This document shows positions 8,733-17,152 of a stretch of DNA of 64,000 nucleotides, one piece after another. The translations under genes were made by a program, and so were the position numbers. The notes beneath the pieces were generated by a model. The model had not been told where the DNA came from and ran no database searches. It saw nothing but the letters and a program-made list of their open reading frames with translations. Position 1 is the stretch's first letter. Every line of letters begins with the position of its first letter. This stretch comes from Pseudalkalibacillus sp. SCS-8 (GTDB lineage: Bacteria; Bacillota; Bacilli; Bacillales; Fictibacillaceae), in the NCBI RefSeq assembly GCF_040126055.1, contig NZ_CP143541.1, forward strand, positions 2,542,001 through 2,606,000, written 5' to 3'.

Positions 8733-9422
8733 CTAAACGTAGCCTTTTTCTTTAAGACTTACGAATTTCTGATCACCGATAATGATGTGATCCAGCAGGT
8801 CAATTCCGACGATTTTACCGCATTCCAAGAGGCGTTGAGTCACCTCGATATCCTCACGGCTTGGATGGGGATCACCGCTTGGATGATTGTGGAAACAGAT
8901 GACGGATGCTGCTGAACGTTTCATCGCTTCCTTGAACACTTCCCTCGGATGTACGATGGATGCATTCAAGCTGCCAATGAAAACTGTTTGTTTGTGTAAC
9001 ACCTGATTTTTGGTGTTCAAATAAATACAGACGAAATGCTCTTGTGATAAGAACCGCATTTCATCCATCACGTACCGTGCACCGTCTTCAGGGGATCGGA
9101 TGATGTACCGCTCCTCAATCTGAAGCCTGCTGACACGCTTCCCAAGTTCAAGCGAAGCAAGGATCTCAACAGCTTTAGCATTCCCGATTCCTTTGACAGT
9201 GGTCAACTCATCAATGGTCGCATCTTTCAGAAGATGCAGGCCTTCGAATTGTTGGATGACCCGTTGCGCCAACTGCAGAACGGATTCTTCTTTTGTACCT
9301 GATCGTAACAGGATTGCGAGAAGCTCTTGATTAGAGAGTACGTTCGCACCCTCTTTCAGCATACGCTCTCTTGGTCTTTCATTCAATGGAAAATCACGGA
9401 TTGTCAGGGGTTTTATACCCAA
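8733..9422 (-). CDS. radC: RadC-family JAB/MPN domain protein
   Basis: 229 residues. A helix-hairpin-helix region (about 50-85, TTVKGIGNAKAVEILASLEL) is followed by a JAB metalloprotease-like domain with HNHPSGDPHPSREDIEVT, giving the HxH-S-D metal site. The family was linked to DNA repair, but that role is disputed, and the biochemical function is unknown. It starts with TTG 9422, supported by AAGGAGGATG seven bases away. It lies between maf and mreB, as in most Bacilli. Confidence 0.93.
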   Translation of the reverse strand: MGIKPLTIRDFPLNERPRERMLKEGANVLSNQELLAILLRSGTKEESVLQLAQRVIQQFEGLHLLKDATIDELTTVKGIGNAKAVEILASLELGKRVSRLQIEERYIIRSPEDGARYVMDEMRFLSQEHFVCIYLNTKNQVLHKQTVFIGSLNASIVHPREVFKEAMKRSAASVICFHNHPSGDPHPSREDIEVTQRLLECGKIVGIDLLDHIIIGDQKFVSLKEKGYV

Positions 9423-9434
9423 TTCACATCCTCC

Positions 9435-10028
9435 TTAGGATAAATTCCGTGACTGACTGAGATCATTTGTTATTCCAAATTCTTTCAATTCACGAACGGT
9501 TCGCGACAATGGCAGACCAACTACGCTGTAATAATCTCCATTCAGACGTTTGACGAGCGTAGCACCATAGCCTTGGATGCCATAAGCACCTGCCTTGTCG
9601 AAGCTTTCACCGGTCCTTACGTATTCTCTTATTTCCTCTGAAGTCAGCTTCCAAAACGTCACTTCTGTAGCTTCGTGAAAATAAATTTCCTTTTCCTTGG
9701 ATAAGATGGCGACACCTGTATAAACGAAGTGGGTTTGACCAGATAGATTTTCAAGCATCTCCTGGGCTTCCTTCTCACCACTTGGTTTCCCTAAGATCTG
9801 GTCATCCAATACGACCACCGTGTCCGCACCTAAGACGACATCCTCCTGATTGTGCTGGAAAACATCTCTCGCTTTACGTAATGCAAGTTGTTCGACCACC
9901 TGGGCCGGAGAATAGGATTCACTTATATTTTCATGTACAGAGCTTTTTTGGATAGTGAATGGAAGGTGGGCAATTTCGAGTAATTCTTTACGTCGAGGTG
10001 AGCCTGAGGCTAAGATGAGGCGTTTCAT
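9435..10028 (-). CDS. maf: Maf nucleoside triphosphate pyrophosphatase (dTTP/UTP type)
   Basis: 197-residue Maf/HAM1-fold enzyme that hydrolyses dTTP, UTP and modified pyrimidine nucleotides. In B. subtilis excess Maf inhibits septation. The signature ASGSPRRKELL is at residues 7-17, VLGADTVV is in the middle and FDKAGAYGIQGYG is near the C-terminus. It is followed within 12 bases by radC, probably in one transcript. Confidence 0.93.
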   Translation of the reverse strand: MKRLILASGSPRRKELLEIAHLPFTIQKSSVHENISESYSPAQVVEQLALRKARDVFQHNQEDVVLGADTVVVLDDQILGKPSGEKEAQEMLENLSGQTHFVYTGVAILSKEKEIYFHEATEVTFWKLTSEEIREYVRTGESFDKAGAYGIQGYGATLVKRLNGDYYSVVGLPLSRTVRELKEFGITNDLSQSRNLS

Positions 10029-10130
10029 ACAACCACCCTTTACGTCTAGAGTAGGGTTATGATTGTCATTTTCCTGTAATGGAAGGGATTATTTACAGAA
10101 TATCAAATACCTTCCAGTTCGACAACCAAA

Positions 10131-10176
10131 ATAAACGATCACCCTCCTTTATTATCGTTCGTAAAAGGAGGGTGAT
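10131..10176 (-). terminator. Probable terminator between spoIIB and maf
   Basis: A 13-bp stem (10138-10150 with 10164-10176) with a 13-base loop lies downstream of spoIIB. The minus-strand tail is only moderately T-rich. Confidence 0.6.
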
Positions 10177-10231
10177 TTATGACTACCATCTTGTCGAAAA
10201 CCAAGAAAGATCCTCAGGTCAGGTTTCAGCT

Positions 10232-11263
10232 TTAAAAAGATTCAATGAGGGCTTTGTAATGGATCAAGGCGTCGAGCTTCGCTTGCTGTACCGTCCATCG
10301 ATCACCAGATATCTCTGATACATTACCCATTGCATTCACAAAAGCGACAGCAAGTGGTTGTTGTTGAGAAGGAAGCTCAGATATGGATGCCAGCGCTTCT
10401 TTTTTCCACGATGCAACTTCTGAAGGATTCGAATTTGCCGTTGAGAACATGGCTTCAAGCAATTCTTTTCCTTTCACTAACCACGTTACATTTAACGTAT
10501 CAGGTACTTGAACAGCTTCTGCTTCCATCGGGCGTTGATACGGATAAGGTGATTCAGCGAGAATTCCGCTTTCTTCATATAAAGCGGATAATTCTTTTAC
10601 TTCGGTTAATGATCCACCAATTCCGATGAAGACGCGATTGTCACTCTTGTCCACAACTGCTGCATAACCCTTCGCTTTAATGTTCGATGCAATCTCTTCT
10701 GCAGATGAAAGACTCGTATAAAGACCACCCTGGACAACAAAAGGAGATACAGTAAAGTCGAGTGTATTGACTTTAGGGGATGATACAGGGTTCTGAACGG
10801 GTGATGCGGGAGTGTCCTTTGATACAGGCGTTGATTGTGATTGGAATTCTTCACCTGTGAAAATCATCAATACGATAAGACCGATCAAGCATCCAATCAA
10901 AACCGCACTACCAATTGGTACAAGGAGCTGTTTAGGCAGTCGAAAAGGTATTTTAGGACTTGGAAGTTGACGATATTCAGGCTCCCGTTGTTTTTTTCGT
11001 TGAATGGGTAGTCCCGGTTTACGCTCGTTTGTGAAATATTCCGATTCGTCCCATTGCTTCTCATCACGGTTTGCATGAAACAAATAAACATTCGATGGAT
11101 TGACGTCTTTTGGCGGAGCCAACTCAAAAAAGGGATCAGCTGAATCAGCGTCTATTGATGCTGCTATTTCCTGGTCATCCAGCTTTTCCTCATCTCTCAT
11201 TTCCCGCACAGGCCTGTCCTTTCCATTGACTCGTATTGAGATTCCTTTATCCTTCTCAGGCAC
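10232..11263 (-). CDS. spoIIB: SpoIIB-like sporulation protein with SPOR domain
   Basis: 343 residues. A charged cytoplasmic part (1-125) is followed by one membrane segment (LLVPIGSAVLIGCLIGLIVLM) and an extracellular SPOR peptidoglycan-binding domain (FVVQGGLYTSLSSAEEIASN). SpoIIB helps septal wall thinning and localises SpoIIM/P/D at engulfment. The start is probably GTG 11263, nine bases after AAAGGAG; an ATG eight codons upstream lacks a ribosome-binding site. Position between comC/pilus genes and maf matches B. subtilis spoIIB. Confidence 0.85.
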   Translation of the reverse strand: MPEKDKGISIRVNGKDRPVREMRDEEKLDDQEIAASIDADSADPFFELAPPKDVNPSNVYLFHANRDEKQWDESEYFTNERKPGLPIQRKKQREPEYRQLPSPKIPFRLPKQLLVPIGSAVLIGCLIGLIVLMIFTGEEFQSQSTPVSKDTPASPVQNPVSSPKVNTLDFTVSPFVVQGGLYTSLSSAEEIASNIKAKGYAAVVDKSDNRVFIGIGGSLTEVKELSALYEESGILAESPYPYQRPMEAEAVQVPDTLNVTWLVKGKELLEAMFSTANSNPSEVASWKKEALASISELPSQQQPLAVAFVNAMGNVSEISGDRWTVQQAKLDALIHYKALIESF

Positions 11264-11358
11264 CCTTATCAACTCCTTTCCAGTCATTCTATTCTATGTG
11301 ATTTGCAACCTGATTAGAACTTGTCTGATAGGATAGTAGAGACACTATATCACAGGGA

Positions 11359-11394
11359 AAATAAAAAAGAACAAGACCACTGTCGTCTTGTTCT
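11359..11394 (-). terminator. Terminator of the type IV pilus operon
   Basis: 10-bp stem (11368-11377 with 11385-11394) downstream of the PilO gene. On the minus strand it is followed by TTTTTTATTTT. Confidence 0.85.
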
Positions 11395-11423
11395 GAAAAG
11401 GTTTCGAGTATATCTGACAAACC

Positions 11424-11981
11424 TTACTTTTTATGATAGGTCGTTACTGCTAGCGTAAATGTAATAGGTGCCTTTGCTTCCTTAACCTCTACAGGAATGT
11501 CGACTCTCTCGATGGTATAGAGATGCGCTGCACCTTCCACCTCATCGATGAAGGATTTGACTGAGCTCATATCCTTCGCCTCCACTTCAACTGTAAAAGT
11601 CAAAGGTATGAGAGTCGAGAGATCATTTTCCTCCTGATTCGGTTGGTTCATAGCCTCTGCATTCCGCTCTTCATATCCTTCAATCGCGATTTCAACAATC
11701 TGGCTTGAAGACTTCACTTCAGCCTCACGAAGATCCAGGACAACTTGATCCGTTAAAGGCTTTTCAGGTATTTCGAACACGGCATCCTCTTCGTCCACTT
11801 TTTCCTGCAACTTCTTGTTGGCCGTTTCGATGAACGTCTCTTTCATTTGGATGTCAGATTTCAATTCATTCATTTTCAATAGATTGGGTTGGATAAGAAA
11901 CACATAACCCGCTGCAAATAACAAAAATAAAATAATCGACAAAAGCATAACCATTCTTTTCTGAGATGGTAAGGAAGACAT
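11424..11981 (-). CDS. pilO: PilO-like type IV pilus assembly protein
   Basis: 185 residues: a short cytoplasmic N-terminus, one membrane segment (about 11-31), a coiled coil (about 33-65) and a ferredoxin-like periplasmic-side domain. This is the PilO layout. PilO pairs with PilN to form the alignment complex joining the PilM ring to the pilus. Sequence conservation in this family is low, so the call leans on topology and gene order. Its ATG overlaps the pilN stop (TAATG). Last gene before the operon terminator. Confidence 0.8.
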   Translation of the reverse strand: MSSLPSQKRMVMLLSIILFLLFAAGYVFLIQPNLLKMNELKSDIQMKETFIETANKKLQEKVDEEDAVFEIPEKPLTDQVVLDLREAEVKSSSQIVEIAIEGYEERNAEAMNQPNQEENDLSTLIPLTFTVEVEAKDMSSVKSFIDEVEGAAHLYTIERVDIPVEVKEAKAPITFTLAVTTYHKK

Positions 11982-12550
11982 TAAGGTGTCCCCCCTTCAT
12001 TGGAATAGGTAGTAGGGTCATATTTCACATCGTAATCAGCGGTGTATTTCTTTACTTTTGCAGCTTTTTCCTTATCAGCTTCATTCTTTGTCAGCTTCAA
12101 GAGCTGCACACCCAAAATGCCAGGCGTTTCAGCCAGTTTCTGCTGGTAGGCTGCAACATCTTCAAGGCGTTGGAATTGAGCAAGAACTTGTATACGCCCA
12201 TCATTTGTAAAAGAAATATTCACTAAAGCATCTTTTGCGAGCGGTTGAAAGACGTCATCGACAACCCTGGTCGTCTCCATCCGTTCTGAAAAGACTCGGT
12301 CGACTTCTTGCTTGAATGCTGTCGAATCCTGCGCCATCTCTGATAGTTTGTTTCCGATTTCTGTGCTCTTTGCTTCTAAAGTAGATCGTTCACTTTCCAG
12401 CTTTTTCACTTCGGAATTCGTCCAATACGCTGAAAACGCAAGCAAGATCACACCAGTCAAGGCGACCACAACGAGTATAACCGAGGATCGCCGTGTTCTT
12501 CTGACAATTTTCTTCTTCTTTTGAGGAAGCAGATTGATATCGACTTGCAT
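11981..12550 (-). CDS. pilN: PilN-like type IV pilus assembly protein
   Basis: 189 residues. The N-terminus carries INLLP (residues 5-9), the motif by which PilN docks into PilM. A basic stretch (KKKKIVRRTRR), one membrane helix (about 24-46), a coiled coil (SEVKKLESERSTLEAK) and a small C-terminal domain follow. PilN links the cytoplasmic PilM ring to PilO. It is four bases downstream of pilM. Confidence 0.86.
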   Translation of the reverse strand: MQVDINLLPQKKKKIVRRTRRSSVILVVVALTGVILLAFSAYWTNSEVKKLESERSTLEAKSTEIGNKLSEMAQDSTAFKQEVDRVFSERMETTRVVDDVFQPLAKDALVNISFTNDGRIQVLAQFQRLEDVAAYQQKLAETPGILGVQLLKLTKNEADKEKAAKVKKYTADYDVKYDPTTYSNEGGTP

Positions 12551-12553
12551 GTC

Positions 12554-13498
12554 CTACTCCCCCTTTAACCCTAAGCCGACAGGTGCGTAGAATTTAGTTG
12601 GTACGTCCAAACCTCTGAAGAGCTTCACACTGCCTTTAGGGATTTCGATGACGTTGATGTTGAACGCCTCTTCAACTTGATTCTGGAATTTTTCAAAAGA
12701 AGGATGGTCGCCAGATATGAGAAAAGCATCGAATTCCACCCCTTCGGACAGGGAGAATTGATAGAAGTTCATAATCCGACCGATTTCAGTCGTAATTTCT
12801 GTCCATCGCTCTTCATAATCAAAATAATCATGTTTCGTTCCTTGGTGGTCCTGAGGTGGGTGTAAGGAAATGAATCGCGTAAATACTGGGGAATGCTTAT
12901 CAAACGCAGTCCCACTTATCCCATTCCGCTCTACGTTCAATAGGAGGTAACGTTTGGTATCCTCAACCATACCGATATGGTGATACAAACGATAAATCGC
13001 CAATGAAGAAAGTTCGGCATCAATCGGTTTAAGCTTTGCTTCCTCCAGCACGCTCATATACTCCTTCATCACATTTTCCGGTGCAGCAAACAAAAGATAG
13101 TCGGTCGTCTCTTCATGCTGTTCCAGCTTATGCGTATCGAACACAGGTTCATCGAAAGGAACATGGATGGATGCGCCGATTTCAACCCCGATGTATCCTT
13201 CCAGTTCCTTTTCAGGAATTGCCGAAGGGACTGGGATTTTACGGATGAAGGTGATCGCATCGGGGACGGTGAAACGGACTTTTTTTCCCTTCAGCTTCCA
13301 TTCGTCCACACATTGATGGATCATTTTGCTCAAGGTCGTACGATCCAGAATCTTCCCTTCATGAATCACCCCTTGAGGCAAAATTTTCTCGCCAAGCTTG
13401 TCCACGACTAAAGGAGACTTACTTGTCAGTTTTACATAACGGATGCAATCATCCTGAAAAACAAGAAAGACGGGTAACGTTCTCTTGAACAATTTCAT
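12554..13498 (-). CDS. pilM: PilM-like actin-fold pilus assembly ATPase
   Basis: 314-residue cytoplasmic protein of the actin-like PilM family, which forms a ring around the assembly ATPase and binds the PilN N-terminus. Family features visible are the segment TFIRKIPVPSAIPEKELEGYI and PIDAELSSLAIYRLY. It lies directly before pilN and after the prepilin peptidase gene, in the usual pilMNO order. TAAAGGAG precedes ATG 13498. Confidence 0.85.
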   Translation of the reverse strand: MKLFKRTLPVFLVFQDDCIRYVKLTSKSPLVVDKLGEKILPQGVIHEGKILDRTTLSKMIHQCVDEWKLKGKKVRFTVPDAITFIRKIPVPSAIPEKELEGYIGVEIGASIHVPFDEPVFDTHKLEQHEETTDYLLFAAPENVMKEYMSVLEEAKLKPIDAELSSLAIYRLYHHIGMVEDTKRYLLLNVERNGISGTAFDKHSPVFTRFISLHPPQDHQGTKHDYFDYEERWTEITTEIGRIMNFYQFSLSEGVEFDAFLISGDHPSFEKFQNQVEEAFNINVIEIPKGSVKLFRGLDVPTKFYAPVGLGLKGE

Positions 13499-13513
13499 GG
13501 TGAACGAACTCCT

Positions 13514-14254
13514 TTAATTAAAGTACCATGCTAAGATGGATTCCCCCCAAAAGAGAGTAAGTAGAGCAGCCAATACGATAAAAGGTCCGAAAGGGACATG
13601 TTGTTTCCGCTTCACCTTTTGCTTCACTATTAAAGCGATGCCGATGACCGATCCAATCAAGGAAGCAAGAAATAAGACAAGTAACGTACCCTTCCAGCCG
13701 AAAATGAGGCCAAGTAAGGCAAACAGCTTAATATCGCCTCCACCCATACCACCTTTACTGACAATCGCAATCAGAAAAAGCAAACCGAACCCTGTCATGC
13801 TTCCAACCCAGGCATCCCACCACGGATCCGTCGGCAACCATAGTCGATAGACTACGAGAATCGGTGCAAAAAAGAGCACAATTTTGTCCGGAATCAGCAT
13901 ATAGTTGAGGTCACTAACGAATACGATCATACATAATGAAACGGTGATGAGACTTAATAGAAGCATCGGTGACCATCCAAATTGCAAGTAGCTGAAAGCA
14001 AACAAAAGTCCGGTACTGAGCTCGATAATCGGGTAGATAATGGCGTATTTAGTGTGGCAGTAACGGCACTGCCCTTTCGATAATATGTATGATAAAACAG
14101 GAATGAGATCGATCGGCTTAAGTGGCTGTTTGCAGGTTGTACAATGGGAGCCTGGCGAAACGATCGACTGTTTCTGTGGGATGCGTAAGCCGACGACATT
14201 GAAGAATGATCCCAACACCAAGCCGAAAATGAAAAACAAAGCAATGTACATCAA
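13514..14254 (-). CDS. pilD: Prepilin peptidase / N-methyltransferase (PilD/ComC)
   Basis: 246-residue membrane aspartyl protease that cleaves and N-methylates type IV prepilins. The N-terminal methyltransferase domain has the zinc cysteines C38, C41, C63 and C66. The catalytic aspartates lie in VSDLNYMLIPD and in the GxGD-like motif GGGDIKLF. It occupies the position of comC in B. subtilis (between folC and spoIIB), so it is the comC orthologue and would serve both the pilins here and any competence pilins elsewhere. Confidence 0.94.
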   Translation of the reverse strand: MMYIALFFIFGLVLGSFFNVVGLRIPQKQSIVSPGSHCTTCKQPLKPIDLIPVLSYILSKGQCRYCHTKYAIIYPIIELSTGLLFAFSYLQFGWSPMLLLSLITVSLCMIVFVSDLNYMLIPDKIVLFFAPILVVYRLWLPTDPWWDAWVGSMTGFGLLFLIAIVSKGGMGGGDIKLFALLGLIFGWKGTLLVLFLASLIGSVIGIALIVKQKVKRKQHVPFGPFIVLAALLTLFWGESILAWYFN

Positions 14255-14278
14255 AATCTCTCCGTATATAGGAAATGA

Positions 14279-14299
14279 ACCCTCTCGAGATGAGAGGGT
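14279..14299 (-). terminator. Weak hairpin between pilin and prepilin peptidase genes
   Basis: An 8-bp stem (14279-14286 with 14292-14299) lies 180 bases downstream of the pilin gene and is followed by a poor T tract. It may act as a partial terminator or mRNA 3' stabiliser, giving more pilin than downstream products. Confidence 0.45.
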
Positions 14300-14305
14300 C
14301 GTTTA

Positions 14306-14461
14306 TTAATAGAAGGATTGGTTGATTTGGAATTTCCCCTTACCAGGAGCGAACCGCAAATTTTCACTTCCACAGTACGTGGTGGTAGTTAATCGAAGAT
14401 CTTTTAAATTCCTGTCGCTTCTTAACTTGCTTGGGCTTCCTGAAGGTCGTGAATTCCTCAA
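14306..14461 (-). other. Unassigned 51-codon open frame in the pilin-pilD gap
   Basis: A minus-strand frame opens after a TAG, begins with a TTG at 14461 and ends with TAA at 14306 (C-terminus KFQINQSFY). It has no ribosome-binding site and no recognised motif. It may be the tail of a decayed gene or chance. The rest of the gap holds the hairpin at 14279-14299. Confidence 0.2.
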
Positions 14462-14480
14462 CTACAATAATATTTATTTA

Positions 14481-14864
14481 CTAATTAGATGTAAGAGTTC
14501 CGGTATAGGAGGCTTTACCATTTGCATCAAAACTTATTTCTACAGATCCTCCTGTATATGGACTTCCGGTTTTCGGATCTTCTGGCATTTCTTCTAAGTA
14601 ACCATCTGATACCAATTTGCTTACTTTAACTGTGTCGTCGGAAGAGATATCTTCAGCCATAACATATAGTCTCGCAGCTTCTTCAATTTGCTCGATATTC
14701 GCTTCATGAGCATTCTCTTTAGTATTCGACATCAACGCGCCGATGGATGGCACCGCAATCGCTGCAATGATCCCAAGGATGACGATTGTTGCAAGCAGCT
14801 CGACAAGGGTGAACCCTTTTTGTGATTTCAACACGCTCTTTCTTTCTGACAAAACCTCTACCAT
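14481..14864 (-). CDS. pilA: Type IV pilin (major prepilin)
   Basis: 127-residue prepilin. A 17-residue basic leader ends in Gly17, and cleavage by PilD would give FTLVELLATIVILGIIAAIA with Phe1 and the conserved Glu5. The rest is a short globular domain (about 90 residues) with no cysteines, similar in size to ComGC-type and Gram-positive pilins. ATG 14864 is chosen from the GGGGAG upstream. It lies between pilC and pilD in the pilus operon. Confidence 0.93.
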   Translation of the reverse strand: MVEVLSERKSVLKSQKGFTLVELLATIVILGIIAAIAVPSIGALMSNTKENAHEANIEQIEEAARLYVMAEDISSDDTVKVSKLVSDGYLEEMPEDPKTGSPYTGGSVEISFDANGKASYTGTLTSN

Positions 14865-14880
14865 ACTGCGTCTCCCCTTT

Positions 14881-16092
14881 TTATAAATTAATATTTTCAT
14901 ACAACCCAAACATAGGTAACACGACTGACAATACGATTACACCGACGACAATGGAAAGGAATAGAATCAGGATTGGTTCTAGCAGGGTCTGGAGACGATC
15001 CGTCGTATGCTCCACTTCTGCTTCATAGAATTGGGCGATCTTGTTCAGCATCACATCAAGGTTTCCCGTCTGTTCACCAATCAAAATCATATGTACCACT
15101 AATGGTGGAAAAGGCCATTCACCCCTCATCGGCGCTGTCATTGAATTCCCTTGTTCAACGGCTTGGAGGCTTTCATCGATGACTTTTTTGAATACTGCAT
15201 TTCCGAGAACGTTTCGTGTAATCGTCATAGATTGCAAGATAGGGACTGAGCTGGTAAATAACGAGCTGAGCGTTCTAGAAAATTCAATTAATAGCGTTTT
15301 TTGTAAAATTGAGCCTAATAATGGCACCTTCAGTATAGCATAATCTATGTAATATTTACCAGGTTCTTTTTTTCTCAAAAAATACAATGCTATTAGTACC
15401 ATTAAAATGATAGTAACCATGACCCACCAGTAGCTAACGCTAAAATTACTGATGGCAATGACCCATTTTGTCAGCTGTGGGAGTTCTTGTTCAGAGCTGG
15501 CGTACATGGATGTGAATTGCGGTACCACCATGTAAAGGAGGATGTTCAACACCGCAATCGACACCACCCCTAATAAAACGGGATAAGTGAGGGCGGATAT
15601 CACTTTCTGTCGCATTTCGTACCTTTTCTCGAAGTAATCTGCCAGGCGGATCATCGCAGAGTCCAAGTTACCACTCACTTCACCAACTCTAGTCAAATGG
15701 ACGACAAGGGGAGGGAATACATTCGGATGCCTTTCCATCGCAAGCGATAAGGATTCCCCTTCTTGCACCAGATCCTTCATTGAATCCAGCGCCTGTTTCA
15801 GCTGCTTATAATCCGTCTGCTCTTCAAGGATTTCGACCGCTTTGACGACTGAAATGCCTGCTTCCAACAACGCTGAAAATTGTCTTAAGAAGACGACCAG
15901 CTCACGTGGTTTCATCCCTTTATTGATGGTAATTTCTTTGTTCAGCATCGTTTTTTGATGCTCTGTCACCTCTGTAGCCGCAATCCCCCGCTCCTTCAGA
16001 AGGGTCACTGCACCTATACGTGAGTCTGCATTCACTTGTCCTTTTGTCTTGTTTCCTTGCCGGTCTCGACCTTGATAAGCGTAGATTCCCAT
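14881..16092 (-). CDS. pilC: Type IV pilus inner-membrane platform protein PilC
   Basis: 403 residues with two GspF/T2SSF domains (about 65-190 and 265-390) and three membrane segments. It is the polytopic platform on which the PilB and PilT motors act. Motifs include VVFLRQFSALLEAGI and TGNLDVMLNKIAQFYE. It follows pilT with no intergenic base. It is a relative of ComGB, but longer and grouped with PilT, which points to a retractile pilus rather than only the competence pilus. Confidence 0.93.
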   Translation of the reverse strand: MGIYAYQGRDRQGNKTKGQVNADSRIGAVTLLKERGIAATEVTEHQKTMLNKEITINKGMKPRELVVFLRQFSALLEAGISVVKAVEILEEQTDYKQLKQALDSMKDLVQEGESLSLAMERHPNVFPPLVVHLTRVGEVSGNLDSAMIRLADYFEKRYEMRQKVISALTYPVLLGVVSIAVLNILLYMVVPQFTSMYASSEQELPQLTKWVIAISNFSVSYWWVMVTIILMVLIALYFLRKKEPGKYYIDYAILKVPLLGSILQKTLLIEFSRTLSSLFTSSVPILQSMTITRNVLGNAVFKKVIDESLQAVEQGNSMTAPMRGEWPFPPLVVHMILIGEQTGNLDVMLNKIAQFYEAEVEHTTDRLQTLLEPILILFLSIVVGVIVLSVVLPMFGLYENINL

Positions 16093-17142
16093 TTACACCA
16101 TCATCTCTTTTAGAAACGGTCTGACCGATTCTCGTGATATTGCACCGAGCTTGAGTTTTTCTTCAATCGACATTTCCAACGTATACATACCTTGAGCTCT
16201 GCTCGTCTGCATCAAGCTCTTGATTTGATAAATTTTCTCGTTTCGAATCAAGTTGGAAATCCCCGGATTGTTGATCAACAGTTCTGTAATAAGCGTCCGA
16301 CCATCTTTGTTGATATTTTGGACCAATCGTTGCGATAAAACAGATACAAGGACGGATGCGAGCTGTACACGGATTTGGGACTGCTGATTAGCTGGGAACA
16401 CATCGATGATCCGATCGATCGTCGAAGCGGCATCCGTCGTATGGAGCGTTCCTAACACGAGATGGCCTGTCTCGGCTGCAGTAATCGCTGTCGAAACGGT
16501 TTCCAGATCTCTCATCTCCCCGACCAAAATGATATCGGGATCCTGACGAAGGGCAGCTCTGAGACCTGAAGGGAATCCTTTCGTATCCAGTCCGATTTCT
16601 CGTTGCAGGATGATCGACTGGTTATGGCGATGCAAGTACTCAATCGGGTCCTCCAACGTAATGATATTACGGTTCTGATTCTGATTCACATAATCAATCA
16701 TTGAAGCGAGGGTCGTCGATTTACCGCTTCCTGTCGGTCCAGTGACGAGAACGAGCCCTTGTGATTTACCCATGATTTCTTTCATGTTAGGCGGTAAACC
16801 CAGATCATCAATTGATGGAATGACATTCGGGATGATCCGGATTGCGAGACTAATACTTGACCGTTGATGGAAGGCGTTGATCCGGAATCTTGAAACACCT
16901 TTGATGCCATAGGAGAAATCCAATTCTCCTGCATGGATGAATTCTTCCCATTCCTCTTCATTCATCATTTGTCGAGCGATAAACTCAGTGTCCTTCGGCA
17001 TCAATTTCTCCATCTCTCTCGGAATCAACTCGCCATGCACCCGAAAGATCGGAGCAAGTCCGCAGGACAAATGGACATCAGATGCCTTCATATCATGAGC
17101 CAAGATCAGTAGCTGGTGAATCTGTTCCAAGTCATAATTCAT
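16093..17142 (-). CDS. pilT: Type IV pilus retraction ATPase PilT
   Basis: 349-residue hexameric motor ATPase that depolymerises the pilus. Walker A GPTGSGKST, the Asp box (TLEDPIEYLH), Walker B (DIILVGEMRD) and the His box (TGHLVLGTLHTTD) are all visible. The C-terminal ISNLIRNEKI corresponds to the AIRNLIRE signature that separates PilT from PilB. Its presence predicts twitching-type retraction. B. subtilis lacks a PilT. Confidence 0.95.
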   Translation of the reverse strand: MNYDLEQIHQLLILAHDMKASDVHLSCGLAPIFRVHGELIPREMEKLMPKDTEFIARQMMNEEEWEEFIHAGELDFSYGIKGVSRFRINAFHQRSSISLAIRIIPNVIPSIDDLGLPPNMKEIMGKSQGLVLVTGPTGSGKSTTLASMIDYVNQNQNRNIITLEDPIEYLHRHNQSIILQREIGLDTKGFPSGLRAALRQDPDIILVGEMRDLETVSTAITAAETGHLVLGTLHTTDAASTIDRIIDVFPANQQSQIRVQLASVLVSVLSQRLVQNINKDGRTLITELLINNPGISNLIRNEKIYQIKSLMQTSRAQGMYTLEMSIEEKLKLGAISRESVRPFLKEMMV

Positions 17143-17152
17143 AGAAATCCCC

